Assembly (NCBI RefSeq): GCF_003325375.1
Contig: NZ_CP030862.1
Coordinates: 1,367,501 to 1,431,500, forward strand
Source: Streptomyces globosus
Lineage (GTDB): Bacteria; Actinomycetota; Actinomycetes; Streptomycetales; Streptomycetaceae
DNA length: 64,000 bases
Direction of reading: 5' to 3'
Under the pieces are notes generated by a model. It searched no databases. It had not been told where the DNA came from and saw only the letters and a program-made list of their open reading frames with translations. Positions 17,933-27,459 of this stretch are shown here, piece by piece. A program made the translations under genes and the position numbers. Within the stretch, counting starts at the first letter, position 1, and each line of letters begins with the position of its first letter.

Positions 17933-17965
17933 AGAGGCCCTCCGCGTTCACCGCGGAGGGCCTCT
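17933..17965 (+). terminator. terminator after the tRNA array
   Basis: A perfect 14-bp stem (17933-17946 with 17952-17965), a five-base loop and a short T-rich tail. Confidence 0.88.
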
Positions 17966-18086
17966 TCCGTGTTTCCCGCAGCTTCCGGGCCCGCGCAGAA
18001 GTACGGGCCCGGAGGCGCGTGTTCGGACGTATGCGGCGTCGTACGCGCCCCCGGGCCCGGGGGAGTGGGGAAGGGCGGCGGGCCGG

Positions 18087-18803
18087 TCAGCCCGCGCGGC
18101 GCAGGGCCTCGGTGAGGCGCGCCGCGGCGTCGATGACGGCCTGCGCGTGCATCCGGCCCGGGTGGCGCGTCAGGCGCTCGATCGGCCCGGAGACCGACAC
18201 GGCCGCCACCACCCGGTTCGACGGCCCGCGCACCGGCGCCGAGACGGACGCCACACCCGGCTCCCGCTCGCCGATCGACTGCGCCCAGCCGCGGCGCCGC
18301 ACACCCGACAGCGCCGTCGCCGTGAAGCGGGCGCCCTGCAGGCCGCGGTGCAGCCGCTCCGGCTCCTCCCAGGCCATCAGGATCTGCGCGGCGGAGCCCG
18401 CCTTCATCGGCAGCGTGGAGCCGACCGGGACGGTGTCCCGCAGGCCCGACAGCCGCTCCGCGGCCGCCACGCAGATGCGCATGTCGCCCTGCCGGCGGTA
18501 GAGCTGCGCGCTCTCGCCCGTCACGTCGCGCAGGTGGGTCAGTACCGGTCCCGCCGTGGCCAGCAGCCGGTCCTCGCCGGCCGCGGCGGCGAGCTCCGCC
18601 AGCCGCGGTCCGAGGATGAACCGGCCCTGCATGTCCCTCGCCACCATCCGGTGGTGTTCCAGTGCCACGGCCAGGCGATGTGCCGTGGGTCGTGCAAGCC
18701 CTGTCGCCGCGACCAGCCCGGCGAGGGTGGCCGGACCGGACTCCAGTGCGCTCAAAACCAGAGCTGCCTTGTCGAGAACGCCGACGCCGCTAGAGTTGTC
18801 CAT
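18087..18803 (-). CDS. ndgR: IclR-family regulator NdgR
   Basis: A 238-residue IclR regulator matching the length and position of NdgR, which in S. coelicolor controls leuCD and other amino-acid genes and affects antibiotic output. Residues 10-70 form the winged helix (LDKAALVLSALESGPATLAGL, GLARPTAHRLAVALEHH). The rest is the effector-binding domain (GPRLAELAAAAGEDRLL, LRDVTGESAQLYRRQGD, SISGPIERL-type end). The ATG at 18803 gives the family length; a longer frame to 18890 would run through the operator. It is transcribed divergently from leuC. Confidence 0.93.
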   Translation of the reverse strand: MDNSSGVGVLDKAALVLSALESGPATLAGLVAATGLARPTAHRLAVALEHHRMVARDMQGRFILGPRLAELAAAAGEDRLLATAGPVLTHLRDVTGESAQLYRRQGDMRICVAAAERLSGLRDTVPVGSTLPMKAGSAAQILMAWEEPERLHRGLQGARFTATALSGVRRRGWAQSIGEREPGVASVSAPVRGPSNRVVAAVSVSGPIERLTRHPGRMHAQAVIDAAARLTEALRRAG

Positions 18804-18812
18804 GAAACGATA

Positions 18813-18832
18813 TTCACGTCTCACACTGTGAA
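18813..18832. promoter_or_regulatory. candidate NdgR operator
   Basis: The inverted repeat TTCAC (18813-18817), ten bases, GTGAA (18828-18832) lies just upstream of the ndgR start in the ndgR-leuC gap, within a direct repeat of GAAACG (18804 and 18830). IclR proteins bind such spaced palindromes. NdgR binding in this intergenic region is known in S. coelicolor; the exact site here is inferred. Confidence 0.5.
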
Positions 18833-18988
18833 ACGCAAGTTCAAATTTTCCAAGAACCAGCGAGTCTGTATGTGCGGGTCCACGAACCACTGGGTCCGAG
18901 GCCGTCGTCCGGCACGTGGGGTACCGGCGATCAGGCGCACCACATCTCTATGAAGCGCCGGCCGCACCGGCCGGCCGGAGGGAAAGCG

Positions 18989-20413
18989 ATGGGTAGGACA
19001 CTCGCGGAGAAGGTCTGGGACGACCACGTCGTCCGGCGCGCCGAGGGCGAGCCCGACCTCCTCTTCATCGATCTGCACCTGCTGCACGAGGTGACCAGCC
19101 CCCAGGCGTTCGAAGGCCTGCGGCAGGCCGGCCGCAAGGTCCGCCGTCTCGACCTCACCATCGCGACCGAGGACCACAACACCCCCACCCTCGACATCGA
19201 CAAGCCGATCGCGGACCCGGTCTCCCGGGCCCAGCTGGAGACGCTGCGCAGGAACTGCGCCGAGTTCGGGGTGCGCCTGCACCCGCTGGGCGACGTCGAG
19301 CAGGGCGTCGTCCACGTCGTGGGACCGCAGCTGGGCCTGACCCAGCCGGGCACCACCGTCGTCTGCGGCGACTCCCACACCTCGACGCACGGCGCCTTCG
19401 GCGCCCTCGCCTTCGGCATCGGCACCAGCCAGGTCGAGCACGTCCTGGCCACCCAGACGCTGCCCCTGGCCCGCCCCAAGACCATGGCGATCACCGTCAC
19501 CGGCGAGCTGGCCGAGGGCGTCACCGCCAAGGACCTGATCCTGGCGATCATCGCCAGGATCGGCACCGGCGGCGGCCAGGGCTACGTCATCGAGTACCGC
19601 GGCGAGGCCGTCGAGAAGCTGTCGATGGAAGCCCGCATGACCGTCTGCAACATGTCGATCGAGGCCGGCGCCCGCGCCGGCATGATCGCCCCCGACCAGA
19701 CGACCTTCGACTACCTGAAGGGCCGCGACCACGCCCCCACCGGCGAGGACTGGGACGCCGCGGTCGCCTACTGGAAGACCCTGCGCACCGACGACGACGC
19801 CGTCTTCGACGCGGAGGTCGTCATCGACGGCTCCTCGCTGTCCCCGTTCGTCACCTGGGGCACCAACCCGGGACAGGGCGCGCCGCTGTCGGCGAACGTC
19901 CCCGACCCGGCTTCGTACGAGGACGCCTCGGAGCGCCTCGCGGCCGAAAAGGCCCTGGAGTACATGGGGTTGACCGCCGGGCAGCCGCTGCGCGACATCC
20001 GTGTCGACACCGTCTTCGTAGGCTCCTGCACCAACGGCCGGATCGAGGACCTCCGCGCCGTCGCCGACGTCATCAAGGGCCGCAAAGTCGCCGACGGCGT
20101 ACGGATGCTGGTCGTCCCCGGCTCCGTCCGCGTCGCCCTGCAGGCGGTCGAGGAGGGCCTGGACAAGGTCTTCAAGGACGCGGGCGCCGAATGGCGGCAC
20201 GCCGGCTGCTCCATGTGCCTGGGCATGAACCCCGACCAACTGGCGCCCGGCGAGCGCTCCGCCTCCACCTCGAACCGCAACTTCGAGGGCCGGCAGGGCA
20301 AGGGCGGCCGCACCCACCTGGTCTCCCCGCAGGTCGCCGCCGCCACCGCGGTCCTGGGCCACCTGGCCTCGCCCGCCGACCTGTCCGACGTCCACGCCAC
20401 CGCCGGAGTCTGA
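18989..20413 (+). CDS. leuC: 3-isopropylmalate dehydratase large subunit
   Basis: A 474-residue aconitase-family subunit that, with LeuD, converts 2-isopropylmalate to 3-isopropylmalate in leucine synthesis. The three [4Fe-4S] ligands are Cys347 (VGSCTNGR), Cys407 and Cys410 (GCSMCLGMN). Other family motifs are [21 protein letters not shown] and RPKTM. The ATG at 18989 has GGAGG seven bases before. leuD starts four bases after the stop. Confidence 0.97.
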   Translation: MGRTLAEKVWDDHVVRRAEGEPDLLFIDLHLLHEVTSPQAFEGLRQAGRKVRRLDLTIATEDHNTPTLDIDKPIADPVSRAQLETLRRNCAEFGVRLHPLGDVEQGVVHVVGPQLGLTQPGTTVVCGDSHTSTHGAFGALAFGIGTSQVEHVLATQTLPLARPKTMAITVTGELAEGVTAKDLILAIIARIGTGGGQGYVIEYRGEAVEKLSMEARMTVCNMSIEAGARAGMIAPDQTTFDYLKGRDHAPTGEDWDAAVAYWKTLRTDDDAVFDAEVVIDGSSLSPFVTWGTNPGQGAPLSANVPDPASYEDASERLAAEKALEYMGLTAGQPLRDIRVDTVFVGSCTNGRIEDLRAVADVIKGRKVADGVRMLVVPGSVRVALQAVEEGLDKVFKDAGAEWRHAGCSMCLGMNPDQLAPGERSASTSNRNFEGRQGKGGRTHLVSPQVAAATAVLGHLASPADLSDVHATAGV

Positions 20414-20416
20414 ACC

Positions 20417-21010
20417 ATGGAAGCCTTCACCACCCACACCGGCCGGGCCGTGCCGCTGCGCCGCAGCAACGTCGACACCGACCAGATCATCCCCGCCCAC
20501 TGGCTCAAGAAGATCACCCGCGACGGGTTCGAGGACGGGCTCTTCGAGGCCTGGCGCAAGGACCCCGACTTCGTCACCAACCGCCCCGAGCGCGCCGGCG
20601 CCACCGTGCTCGTCGCCGGACCCGACTTCGGTACCGGCTCCTCCCGCGAGCACGCCGTCTGGGCGCTGCAGAACTTCGGGTTCAAGGCGGTGATCTCCTC
20701 CCGCTTCGCCGACATCTTCCGGGGCAACTCCCTGAAGAACGGACTGCTGACGGTGGTCCTGCCGCAGGAGACCGTCGACCGGCTGTGGGAGCTGACCGAG
20801 GCCGACCCGGCCGCCGAGGTGACCGTCGACCTCGTCGCCCGGCAGGTCCGCGCGGCGGGAATCGAGGCCGAGTTCGAGCTCGACGACAACGCCCGGTGGC
20901 GTCTGCTGGAGGGCCTGGACGACATCTCCCTCACCCTTCAGAACGAAGCGGACATCGCCGCTTACGAAAGCGCCAGGCCCGCCTTCAAGCCGCGTACGAT
21001 TCGCGCCTGA
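20417..21010 (+). CDS. leuD: 3-isopropylmalate dehydratase small subunit
   Basis: A 197-residue swivel-domain subunit. Seen are [18 protein letters not shown] at the N-terminus, the [17 protein letters not shown] loop typical of aconitase domain 4, and [15 protein letters not shown]. It is translationally coupled to leuC (four-base gap) and followed by a hairpin. Confidence 0.97.
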   Translation: MEAFTTHTGRAVPLRRSNVDTDQIIPAHWLKKITRDGFEDGLFEAWRKDPDFVTNRPERAGATVLVAGPDFGTGSSREHAVWALQNFGFKAVISSRFADIFRGNSLKNGLLTVVLPQETVDRLWELTEADPAAEVTVDLVARQVRAAGIEAEFELDDNARWRLLEGLDDISLTLQNEADIAAYESARPAFKPRTIRA

Positions 21011-21060
21011 TTACAGTCTGAGCAGCGCTTATTCACCCCCGGGTGATCACGGCGAGAACT

Positions 21061-21092
21061 CTGTGCCCCCCGCCCCAGGGCGGGGGGCACAG
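21061..21092 (+). terminator. terminator after leuCD
   Basis: A very GC-rich 15-bp inverted repeat (21061-21075 with 21078-21092) with almost no loop, 50 bases after the leuD stop. Confidence 0.8.
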
Positions 21093-21147
21093 CTGTGTGT
21101 TGAGGCCCCGTGAGGCGACAACTCGCCCCAGATGGCACAATCTGTGC

Positions 21148-21375
21148 ATGGAACGCGACAGTCAACTGGAGCTCTACCGACTCGTCGCGGACCGGTTGAA
21201 AGAAGCACACACACGGGTGCGCACGCTGCAAGTCCCGGAGGGCGTAAGGATGGCGCTGTCCCGGAAGCTGCTGGTCGTCACGGCCGCGGCGAAGCACGAT
21301 CTCGCCGATGCGGCAAGGCGCCTGGACAGGTTGATGAAGGACCTCGACGAGGGTCGATTCCCTGAAGGCGACTGA
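21148..21375 (+). CDS. small conserved helical protein
   Basis: A 75-residue charged protein, MERDSQLELYRLVADRLKEAHTRV onwards, predicted to be almost fully helical, with Arg/Lys and Asp/Glu in heptad-like order and no Cys or membrane segment. The function is not recognised. The ATG at 21148 has no ribosome binding site. TGGCACAAT ends seven bases upstream and could be a -10, so the mRNA may be leaderless. It stands between leuD and hup, each side closed by a hairpin. Confidence 0.7.
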   Translation: MERDSQLELYRLVADRLKEAHTRVRTLQVPEGVRMALSRKLLVVTAAAKHDLADAARRLDRLMKDLDEGRFPEGD

Positions 21376-21387
21376 TGCGAAGGAACT

Positions 21388-21411
21388 CCGCAACGGGCAC
21401 TCCCGTTGCGG
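21388..21411 (+). terminator. hairpin upstream of hup
   Basis: A perfect 10-bp stem (21388-21397 with 21402-21411) and a CACT loop, twelve bases after the small-protein stop. Confidence 0.7.
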
Positions 21412-21438
21412 CACTAGGGTGATTAGCCCGTTTCGTGT

Positions 21439-21467
21439 TTGATTTGCGGTATATATCCGCCTAACGT
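21439..21467 (+). promoter_or_regulatory. candidate hup promoter
   Basis: TTGATT (21439-21444), 17 bases and TAACGT (21462-21467). The spacer includes the AT-rich near-palindrome GCGGTATATATCCGC. It lies 53 bases before the hup start. Confidence 0.5.
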
Positions 21468-21519
21468 GCGAAATAAGCTTGAACACATTCGTTCTGGCGA
21501 GGTCTCCGAAGGGGAAGAC

Positions 21520-22203
21520 GTGAACAAGGCGCAGCTCGTAGAAGCGATTGCCGACAAGCTGGGCGGCCGCCAGCAGGCCGCCGACGCCGTCGACGCGGTA
21601 CTGGACGCCATGGTCCGCGCGGTCGTGGCGGGCGACCGGGTCTCGGTCACCGGCTTCGGCTCGTTCGAGAAGGTCGACCGGCCGGCCCGCTACGCCCGGA
21701 ACCCGCAGACGGGTGAGCGCGTCCGGGTCAAGAAGACCTCGGTTCCCCGCTTCCGCGCGGGCCAGGGCTTCAAGGACCTGGTCAGCGGCACCAAGAAGCT
21801 CCCCAAGGGCGACGAGGTGGCCGTGAAGAAGGCCCCCAAGGGCAGCCTGATGGCAGCGGCCGCCGCCGGCGGCAGCCGCTCCACGGTCAAGAAGGCCGCG
21901 GCGAAGAAGACCACCGCGAAGAAGGCCGCCCCGGCCAAGAAGGCGGCCACCGCCGCGAAGACCGCGGCGGCGAAGAAGACCACCGCGAAGAAGACCGCGG
22001 CCACGGCCAAGAAGGCCGCGCCGGCCGCAAAGAAGACCACCACCGCGAAGACCGCCGCGTCGAAGACGACCGCCGCCGCGAAGAAGACCACCGCGAAGAA
22101 GACCGCGCCGGCGAAGAAGACCGTCGCGAAGAAGGCGCCCGCCAAGAAGGCGACGGCGCGCAAGACCGCCACCGCGAAGAAGACGGCCACCCGCAAGAAG
22201 TAG
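21520..22203 (+). CDS. hup: HU-family DNA-binding protein with histone H1-like tail
   Basis: A 227-residue nucleoid protein of the HupS type. Residues 1-94 form the HU fold (NKAQLVEAIADKLGG, VTGFGSFEKVDRPARYARNPQTGE, VPRFRAGQGFKDLV). The remaining 130 residues are Lys/Ala/Thr repeats of the AAKKTTAKK type, like histone H1 tails. HupS helps compact chromosomes in spores. The GTG at 21520 has AAGGGG just upstream; a longer frame from 21439 would start inside the promoter. The repeat-rich tail DNA is prone to length change. Confidence 0.95.
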   Translation: MNKAQLVEAIADKLGGRQQAADAVDAVLDAMVRAVVAGDRVSVTGFGSFEKVDRPARYARNPQTGERVRVKKTSVPRFRAGQGFKDLVSGTKKLPKGDEVAVKKAPKGSLMAAAAAGGSRSTVKKAAAKKTTAKKAAPAKKAATAAKTAAAKKTTAKKTAATAKKAAPAAKKTTTAKTAASKTTAAAKKTTAKKTAPAKKTVAKKAPAKKATARKTATAKKTATRKK

Positions 22204-22226
22204 CCCCGGGCACGTCGCACACACGC

Positions 22227-22257
22227 CGGGCCGGCTCCCCCTCGGGGAGCCGGCCCG
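22227..22257. terminator. bidirectional terminator between hup and cofC
   Basis: A perfect 14-bp stem (22227-22240 with 22244-22257) and a CTC loop between two convergent genes. Confidence 0.85.
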
Positions 22258-22323
22258 CGGTGCGTCCGCGCAGGCCGGAGCAGGTGCGGCGAGCGCCGGT
22301 GCCCGCCTGCCCGGACGGCCCGC

Positions 22324-23229
22324 CTAGAAGGTCTGCAGGGTGACCAGGGTGATCCTCAGCGACGCCCCGCGCCCCTCGGTCTCGATCCGCACCCGCTGCC
22401 CCGGCCGCAGCAGCCGCAGGCCGCCCGCGTCGAAGGCGGGGGCGTCGAACGGCACCGGCGTGCCGTCGTCCAGCAGCACACTGCCGCTGCGGGTCGTGGG
22501 ATCGTACGTGTACGCGGTCGCCTGCATACGGGCACTGTATCCGGCCGTGTGCAGCCCCACCCCCAGCGTGAGCGCCGCCCGCAGGTCCGCCCCGGTGTCC
22601 ACGTCCCGCCGGACGCTGTCCACCCCGGACAGCGGGATTTCCACCGCCCCCGACGCGGAATGCCGCGCCCGCGACGGGCCGCCGAACGCGGGTGCCAATT
22701 CCGACTCCGGACCCGCCGAAAGCAGCGTCGTACCGAATCCCGCGGCATCCGCGAGAAATGCCCGGGGAAATACGGATGCGGTTTCGAGCACGCGTAGCAA
22801 TTCCCCCGGGCGCAGCGCGGGCAGGTCCGCGTTCATCGCGGCCACCGCCGCCCGCGGCCGACCCGCCCGGATCCGGCGCGCGCCGTGCGCCAGCGCCGCA
22901 TTGAGGCCCCCGCCCGGCACGTCCGCCACGATGCGCGCCCCGAGCCGGGCCAGTTCCCCGCCGGCCCTCGCGTCGTCCGTCACCACCACCACGTCACGCA
23001 CAGCCGGGCAGGCCAGCGCCCCGGCCACCGTGTCCTGCGCGAACGCCAGCGCCAGCCCCGGCCGGGCAGCGCCCACGGCAGCCGCGAGGCGGCTCTTGGC
23101 CACCGCGAGGGGCTTGAGCGGGATCACCAGGCTCCAGACGGCGTCCGTGGCGGACTCCTTCCCTCCGAGGGCGGCGGCGCGGGCGCGCACCGCGGCCGGG
23201 CGCGGTCCGCCCGCAGGGCAGGGGCCCAT
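22324..23229 (-). CDS. cofC: 2-phospho-L-lactate guanylyltransferase with C-terminal extension
   Basis: A 301-residue protein. The first 230 residues are CofC/FbiD, the GTP-dependent enzyme that activates phospholactate or phosphoenolpyruvate for coenzyme F420 synthesis: SLVIPLKPLAVAKSRL, AFAQDTVAGAL, DVVVVTDD, DVPGGGLNAAL and MNADLPALRP. The last 67 residues (from Met at 22527: MQATAYTYDPTTRSGSVLLDD to LVTLQTF) resemble a separate small beta-strand, cold-shock-like protein, joined here in frame with no stop. No strong ribosome binding site precedes the internal ATG. The start at 23229 is weakly supported. See the findings on whether this is a fusion. Confidence 0.85.
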   Translation of the reverse strand: MGPCPAGGPRPAAVRARAAALGGKESATDAVWSLVIPLKPLAVAKSRLAAAVGAARPGLALAFAQDTVAGALACPAVRDVVVVTDDARAGGELARLGARIVADVPGGGLNAALAHGARRIRAGRPRAAVAAMNADLPALRPGELLRVLETASVFPRAFLADAAGFGTTLLSAGPESELAPAFGGPSRARHSASGAVEIPLSGVDSVRRDVDTGADLRAALTLGVGLHTAGYSARMQATAYTYDPTTRSGSVLLDDGTPVPFDAPAFDAGGLRLLRPGQRVRIETEGRGASLRITLVTLQTF

Positions 23230-23370
23230 TGTCGCCCGAGCCCCGGCCCGGGGCCCGGCCCGCCTGAGCGGGGCGTACGGTGTTCTCGACAGAGACCGGG
23301 CCGGGCGCCACACTTGTCCGGCCCGCAGAGGTGCCCCAGCCGCGCACCGGTCGTAGAGGAAGGTGTCCGA

Positions 23371-24123
23371 GTGTCCCGCCGCAGAATCGGCTTCTGGTAC
23401 CGCCTGGCCGCGGTCATCGCAAAACCGCCGCTGGTCGTGTTCTTCAAGCGGGACTGGCGGGGAATGGAACACATTCCGGCGGACGGCGGGTTCATCACCG
23501 CCGTCAACCACAACTCGTACCTGGACCCGCTGTCCTACGCGCACTTCCAGTACAACAGCGGCCGCGTGCCCCGCCTCCTCGCCAAGGCCGCCCTCTTCAG
23601 GGTCCCCTTCGTCGGCGCCATCCTGCGCGGCTCCGGCCAGATCCCGGTCTACCGGGAGACCACCAACGCCCTGGACGCCTTCCGGGCCGCCGTCGAGGCG
23701 ATCGAGCGCGGCGAGTGCGTCGCCTTCTACCCCGAGGGCACCCTCACCCGCGACCCCGACATGTGGCCGATGGCCGGCAAGACCGGCGCCGCCCGCGTCG
23801 CCCTCATGACCAGGGCGCCCGTCATCCCGGTGGCCCAGTGGGGCGCCAACCTGGTCATGCCGCCGTACGCCAAGGAGAACAAGGTCCGCCTCTTCCCCCG
23901 CAAGACCCTCCAGGTCCTCGCCGGGCCGCCCGTGGACCTCTCCGCGTACTACGACCGGGAGCCCACGCCGGAGGTCCTCAAGGAGGCCACCGAGGCCATC
24001 ATGGCCGCCATCACCCGGCAGCTGGAGGAACTGCGCGGAGAGAAGGCGCCCGACCAGCCCTACGACCACCGCAAGGCCAGGGCGGAACAGCGGCGCAAGG
24101 CCGCGGAACAGGACCACAAGTGA
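23371..24123 (+). CDS. plsC: 1-acyl-sn-glycerol-3-phosphate acyltransferase family protein
   Basis: A 250-residue PlsC-family acyltransferase making phosphatidic acid from lysophosphatidate. The catalytic HX4D-type motif is NHNSYLD and the substrate motif is FYPEGTL; GSGQIPVYRE and VIPVAQWG are also conserved. The usual catalytic His is present in NHNSYLD. The C-terminus is basic (RKARAEQRRKAAEQ). AGGAAGG lies ahead of the GTG. The stop overlaps the start of gpsA (GTGA), so the two phospholipid genes are coupled. Confidence 0.9.
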   Translation: MSRRRIGFWYRLAAVIAKPPLVVFFKRDWRGMEHIPADGGFITAVNHNSYLDPLSYAHFQYNSGRVPRLLAKAALFRVPFVGAILRGSGQIPVYRETTNALDAFRAAVEAIERGECVAFYPEGTLTRDPDMWPMAGKTGAARVALMTRAPVIPVAQWGANLVMPPYAKENKVRLFPRKTLQVLAGPPVDLSAYYDREPTPEVLKEATEAIMAAITRQLEELRGEKAPDQPYDHRKARAEQRRKAAEQDHK

Positions 24124-25130
24124 CCGCTCCCGTGAAGGCCGCCGTCTTCGGCACCGGCTCCTGGGGAACCGCCTTCGCCATGGTGCTCGCCGACGCCGGC
24201 TGCGAGGTGGTCCTGTGGGGCCGCCGCCAGGAGCTCGCCGACGCCGTCAACACCACCCGGACCAACCCGGACTACTTCCCCGGCGTCGAGCTCCCCGCGG
24301 GCATCCGCGCCACCACCGACGCGGCCGAGGCCGCGCGCGGCGCCGACTTCGCCGTCCTCGCCATCCCCTCGCAGACCCTGCGCGGCAACCTCGCCGAGTG
24401 GGCCCCGCTGCTCCCGCCCGACGCCGTCCTCGTCTCCCTGATGAAGGGCATCGAACTGGGCACCGCCAAGCGGATGAGCGAGGTCATCGAGGAGGTCGCC
24501 AAGGTCCCGCCGGCCCGCGTCGCCGTCGTCACCGGCCCCAACCTGGCCCGCGAGATCGTCGCCCGGCAGCCCGCCGCCGCCGTCGTCGCCTGCTCCGACG
24601 AGGCCGTCGCCCAGCGCCTCCAGGCGGCCTGCCACACCCCCTACTTCCGCCCCTACACCAGCACCGACGTCATCGGCTGCGAGCTCGGCGGAGCGGTGAA
24701 GAACGTCATCGGCCTGGCCGTCGGCATCGCCGACGGCATGGGCCTCGGCGACAACACCAAGGGCTCCCTGATCACCCGCGGCCTCGCGGAGGCGACCCGC
24801 CTCGGCCTCGCCATGGGCGCCGACCCGCTCACCTTCTCCGGCCTCGCCGGCCTCGGCGACCTGGTCGCCACCTGCTCCTCGCCGCTCTCCCGGAACCACA
24901 CCTTCGGCACCAACCTCGGCCGGGGCATGACCCTGGAGGAGACCATCGCGGTCACCAAGCAGACCGCCGAGGGCGTCAAGTCCTGCGAGTCGGTGGCCGA
25001 TCTGGCCCGCCGCCACGGCGTCGACATGCCGATCACCGAGACGGTCGTCGAGATCGTCCACCACGGCAAGCCGCCGCTCGTCGCGCTGAAGGAGCTGATG
25101 GCGCGCAGCGCCAAACCGGAACGGCGCTGA
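24120..25130 (+). CDS. gpsA: glycerol-3-phosphate dehydrogenase [NAD(P)+]
   Basis: A 336-residue enzyme reducing dihydroxyacetone phosphate to sn-glycerol 3-phosphate for phospholipids. The Rossmann motif is GTGSWGTAFA near residues 10-19. Other landmarks are VLAIPSQTLR, MKGIE, GPNLAREI, and the signature CELGGAVKNVIGLAVGIADG, with the catalytic Lys, near residues 182-201. It overlaps plsC by four bases. Confidence 0.96.
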   Translation: MTAPVKAAVFGTGSWGTAFAMVLADAGCEVVLWGRRQELADAVNTTRTNPDYFPGVELPAGIRATTDAAEAARGADFAVLAIPSQTLRGNLAEWAPLLPPDAVLVSLMKGIELGTAKRMSEVIEEVAKVPPARVAVVTGPNLAREIVARQPAAAVVACSDEAVAQRLQAACHTPYFRPYTSTDVIGCELGGAVKNVIGLAVGIADGMGLGDNTKGSLITRGLAEATRLGLAMGADPLTFSGLAGLGDLVATCSSPLSRNHTFGTNLGRGMTLEETIAVTKQTAEGVKSCESVADLARRHGVDMPITETVVEIVHHGKPPLVALKELMARSAKPERR

Positions 25131-25169
25131 CTCCTTTCCGGACGCCCGAGCGGGTACCCTCGTGGCGAT

Positions 25170-26327
<1,158 letters not shown>

Positions 26328-26358
26328 CCGGCGCCCCGGGCCGCGGCCCTACGACGCA

Positions 26359-26389
26359 GACCGCCCGCCGGGGATCCCGGCGGGCGGTC
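26359..26389. terminator. bidirectional terminator between ddlA and the lipoprotein gene
   Basis: A perfect 14-bp stem (26359-26372 with 26376-26389) and a GAT loop between convergent genes. Confidence 0.88.
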
Positions 26390-26410
26390 GGTGTGCGCGC
26401 GGGGCGCGGG

Positions 26411-26896
26411 TCAGGAGGCGATCCCCTCGGGGACGGCGGCCGCCACCGCGGCGGACAGCCCGACCAGCATCCCCGCGTCGGCGGCGTGCTCGGCGTCGAC
26501 CATGACCTCCGTGTACGCCAGCCGCATCCCGGTGGTGAACCGGAACGACCCGTCGTCCCGCTTCTCCAGCAGCCAGGCCACCCCGTTCACGTGGATGCCC
26601 TCCTGCTTCGGATCGAGCATCTTCGCGGGCTTGGGGACGCCGCACCGCAGTACGATCGCCGAGCCGCCCCACGCGGCGGTCAGCTCGGACTCCGGCTCGG
26701 TCGGGGTCCGCGCCAGGCCGGCCACCGTCTCCGGGAGCCTCTCGTGCAGCGCCGCACAGTGGCCCGCGACGTCGGCGGGCGGAGCGGGCGGCGGGTCCAC
26801 ACGGGCCCCGCCGCCGGGGGAGCAGCCCGCCAGGGCGGCCGCCGCGGCCACGGCGGGCAGGGCGGTCACACGGAAGGGCCGGCGGTGTACGGACAT
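26411..26896 (-). CDS. DUF3515 family lipoprotein
   Basis: A 161-residue secreted lipoprotein. The N-terminus is a lipoprotein signal (MSVHRRPFRVTALPAVAAAAA, then LAGC with Cys25 as lipid site). The mature part has two Cys (CAAL and LRCG) and the DUF3515 stretch ELTAAWGGSAIVLRCGVPKP. The function of the family is unknown. The ATG at 26896 is preceded directly by GTG and has no strong binding site. Confidence 0.85.
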   Translation of the reverse strand: MSVHRRPFRVTALPAVAAAAALAGCSPGGGARVDPPPAPPADVAGHCAALHERLPETVAGLARTPTEPESELTAAWGGSAIVLRCGVPKPAKMLDPKQEGIHVNGVAWLLEKRDDGSFRFTTGMRLAYTEVMVDAEHAADAGMLVGLSAAVAAAVPEGIAS

Positions 26897-26919
26897 CACC
26901 GGCCAAGAGTAGACGGGGG

Positions 26920-27153
26920 CTACAGATGGACCACCGGGCAGGTCAGGGTGCGGGTGATGCCCTCCACCTGCTGGACCTTGGCCACGACCATGCGGCCGAG
27001 CTCGTCCACGGTGTCGGCCTGGGCGCGGACGATCACGTCGTACGGGCCGGTCACGTCCTCCGCCTGGATCACCCCCGGGATCTTGCCGATGGACTCGGCG
27101 ACGAACGACGCCTTGCCCACCTCGGTCTGGATGAGGATGTACGCCTGTACCAC
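26920..27153 (-). CDS. stand-alone Lrp/AsnC ligand-binding domain protein
   Basis: A 77-residue RAM/AsnC-type alpha-beta domain without the helix-turn-helix: QAYILIQTEVGKASFVAESIGK, VTGPYDVIVRAQADTVDELGR and GITRTLTCPVVHL. Such proteins form octamers or dodecamers and bind amino acids, sometimes modulating full-length Lrp proteins. The GTG at 27153 has GGAGG four bases before. It lies 23 bases downstream of nothing else on its strand except the DUF3515 gene, which it probably precedes in one transcript. Confidence 0.9.
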   Translation of the reverse strand: MVQAYILIQTEVGKASFVAESIGKIPGVIQAEDVTGPYDVIVRAQADTVDELGRMVVAKVQQVEGITRTLTCPVVHL

Positions 27154-27189
27154 GGAACCTCCAGGGCGGCCACGAGGATCGATTCCCCC

Positions 27190-27250
27190 AGGGCCTGCCC
27201 GGCGGATCACGGCCGGAGCCGCGGCGACCCTGATCCGCCGGACAGGCCCT
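27190..27250. repeat. inverted repeat with 20-bp arms, possible MITE or IS-end remnant
   Basis: The left arm 27190-27209 and right arm 27231-27250 are complementary with one mismatch, around a 21-base centre. The outer ends read AGGGCCTG and CAGGCCCT. It lies between two divergent genes, so it is not a normal terminator. The arms look like the ends of IS5-family-type elements seen in Streptomyces, but this is from memory. No target duplication is visible. Confidence 0.6.
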
Positions 27251-27459
27251 AACCTCAGGGTGGGCCCATGGACAGCGGGCGGGCCCGGGGAAGAAGAGAC
27301 GCCACGGTACCGCGTCGCCGCGCGCCGCGGGGAGACCCGGGTGGACGGCGCCACGCACAGCGGGGCGTACGGAGAGCAGAAGTTGACGTATCAGTTGACG
27401 GTACCCAGAGCTGTGACGGATCGCGACCGCAAGCGGACTGGGCAAGAAGGGGCACAGCG

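Noticed and set aside
21890..22200. Repetitive DNA at the end of hup taken as a satellite repeat
   Set aside because: It is coding: the Lys/Ala/Thr-rich tail typical of Streptomyces HupS-type proteins.
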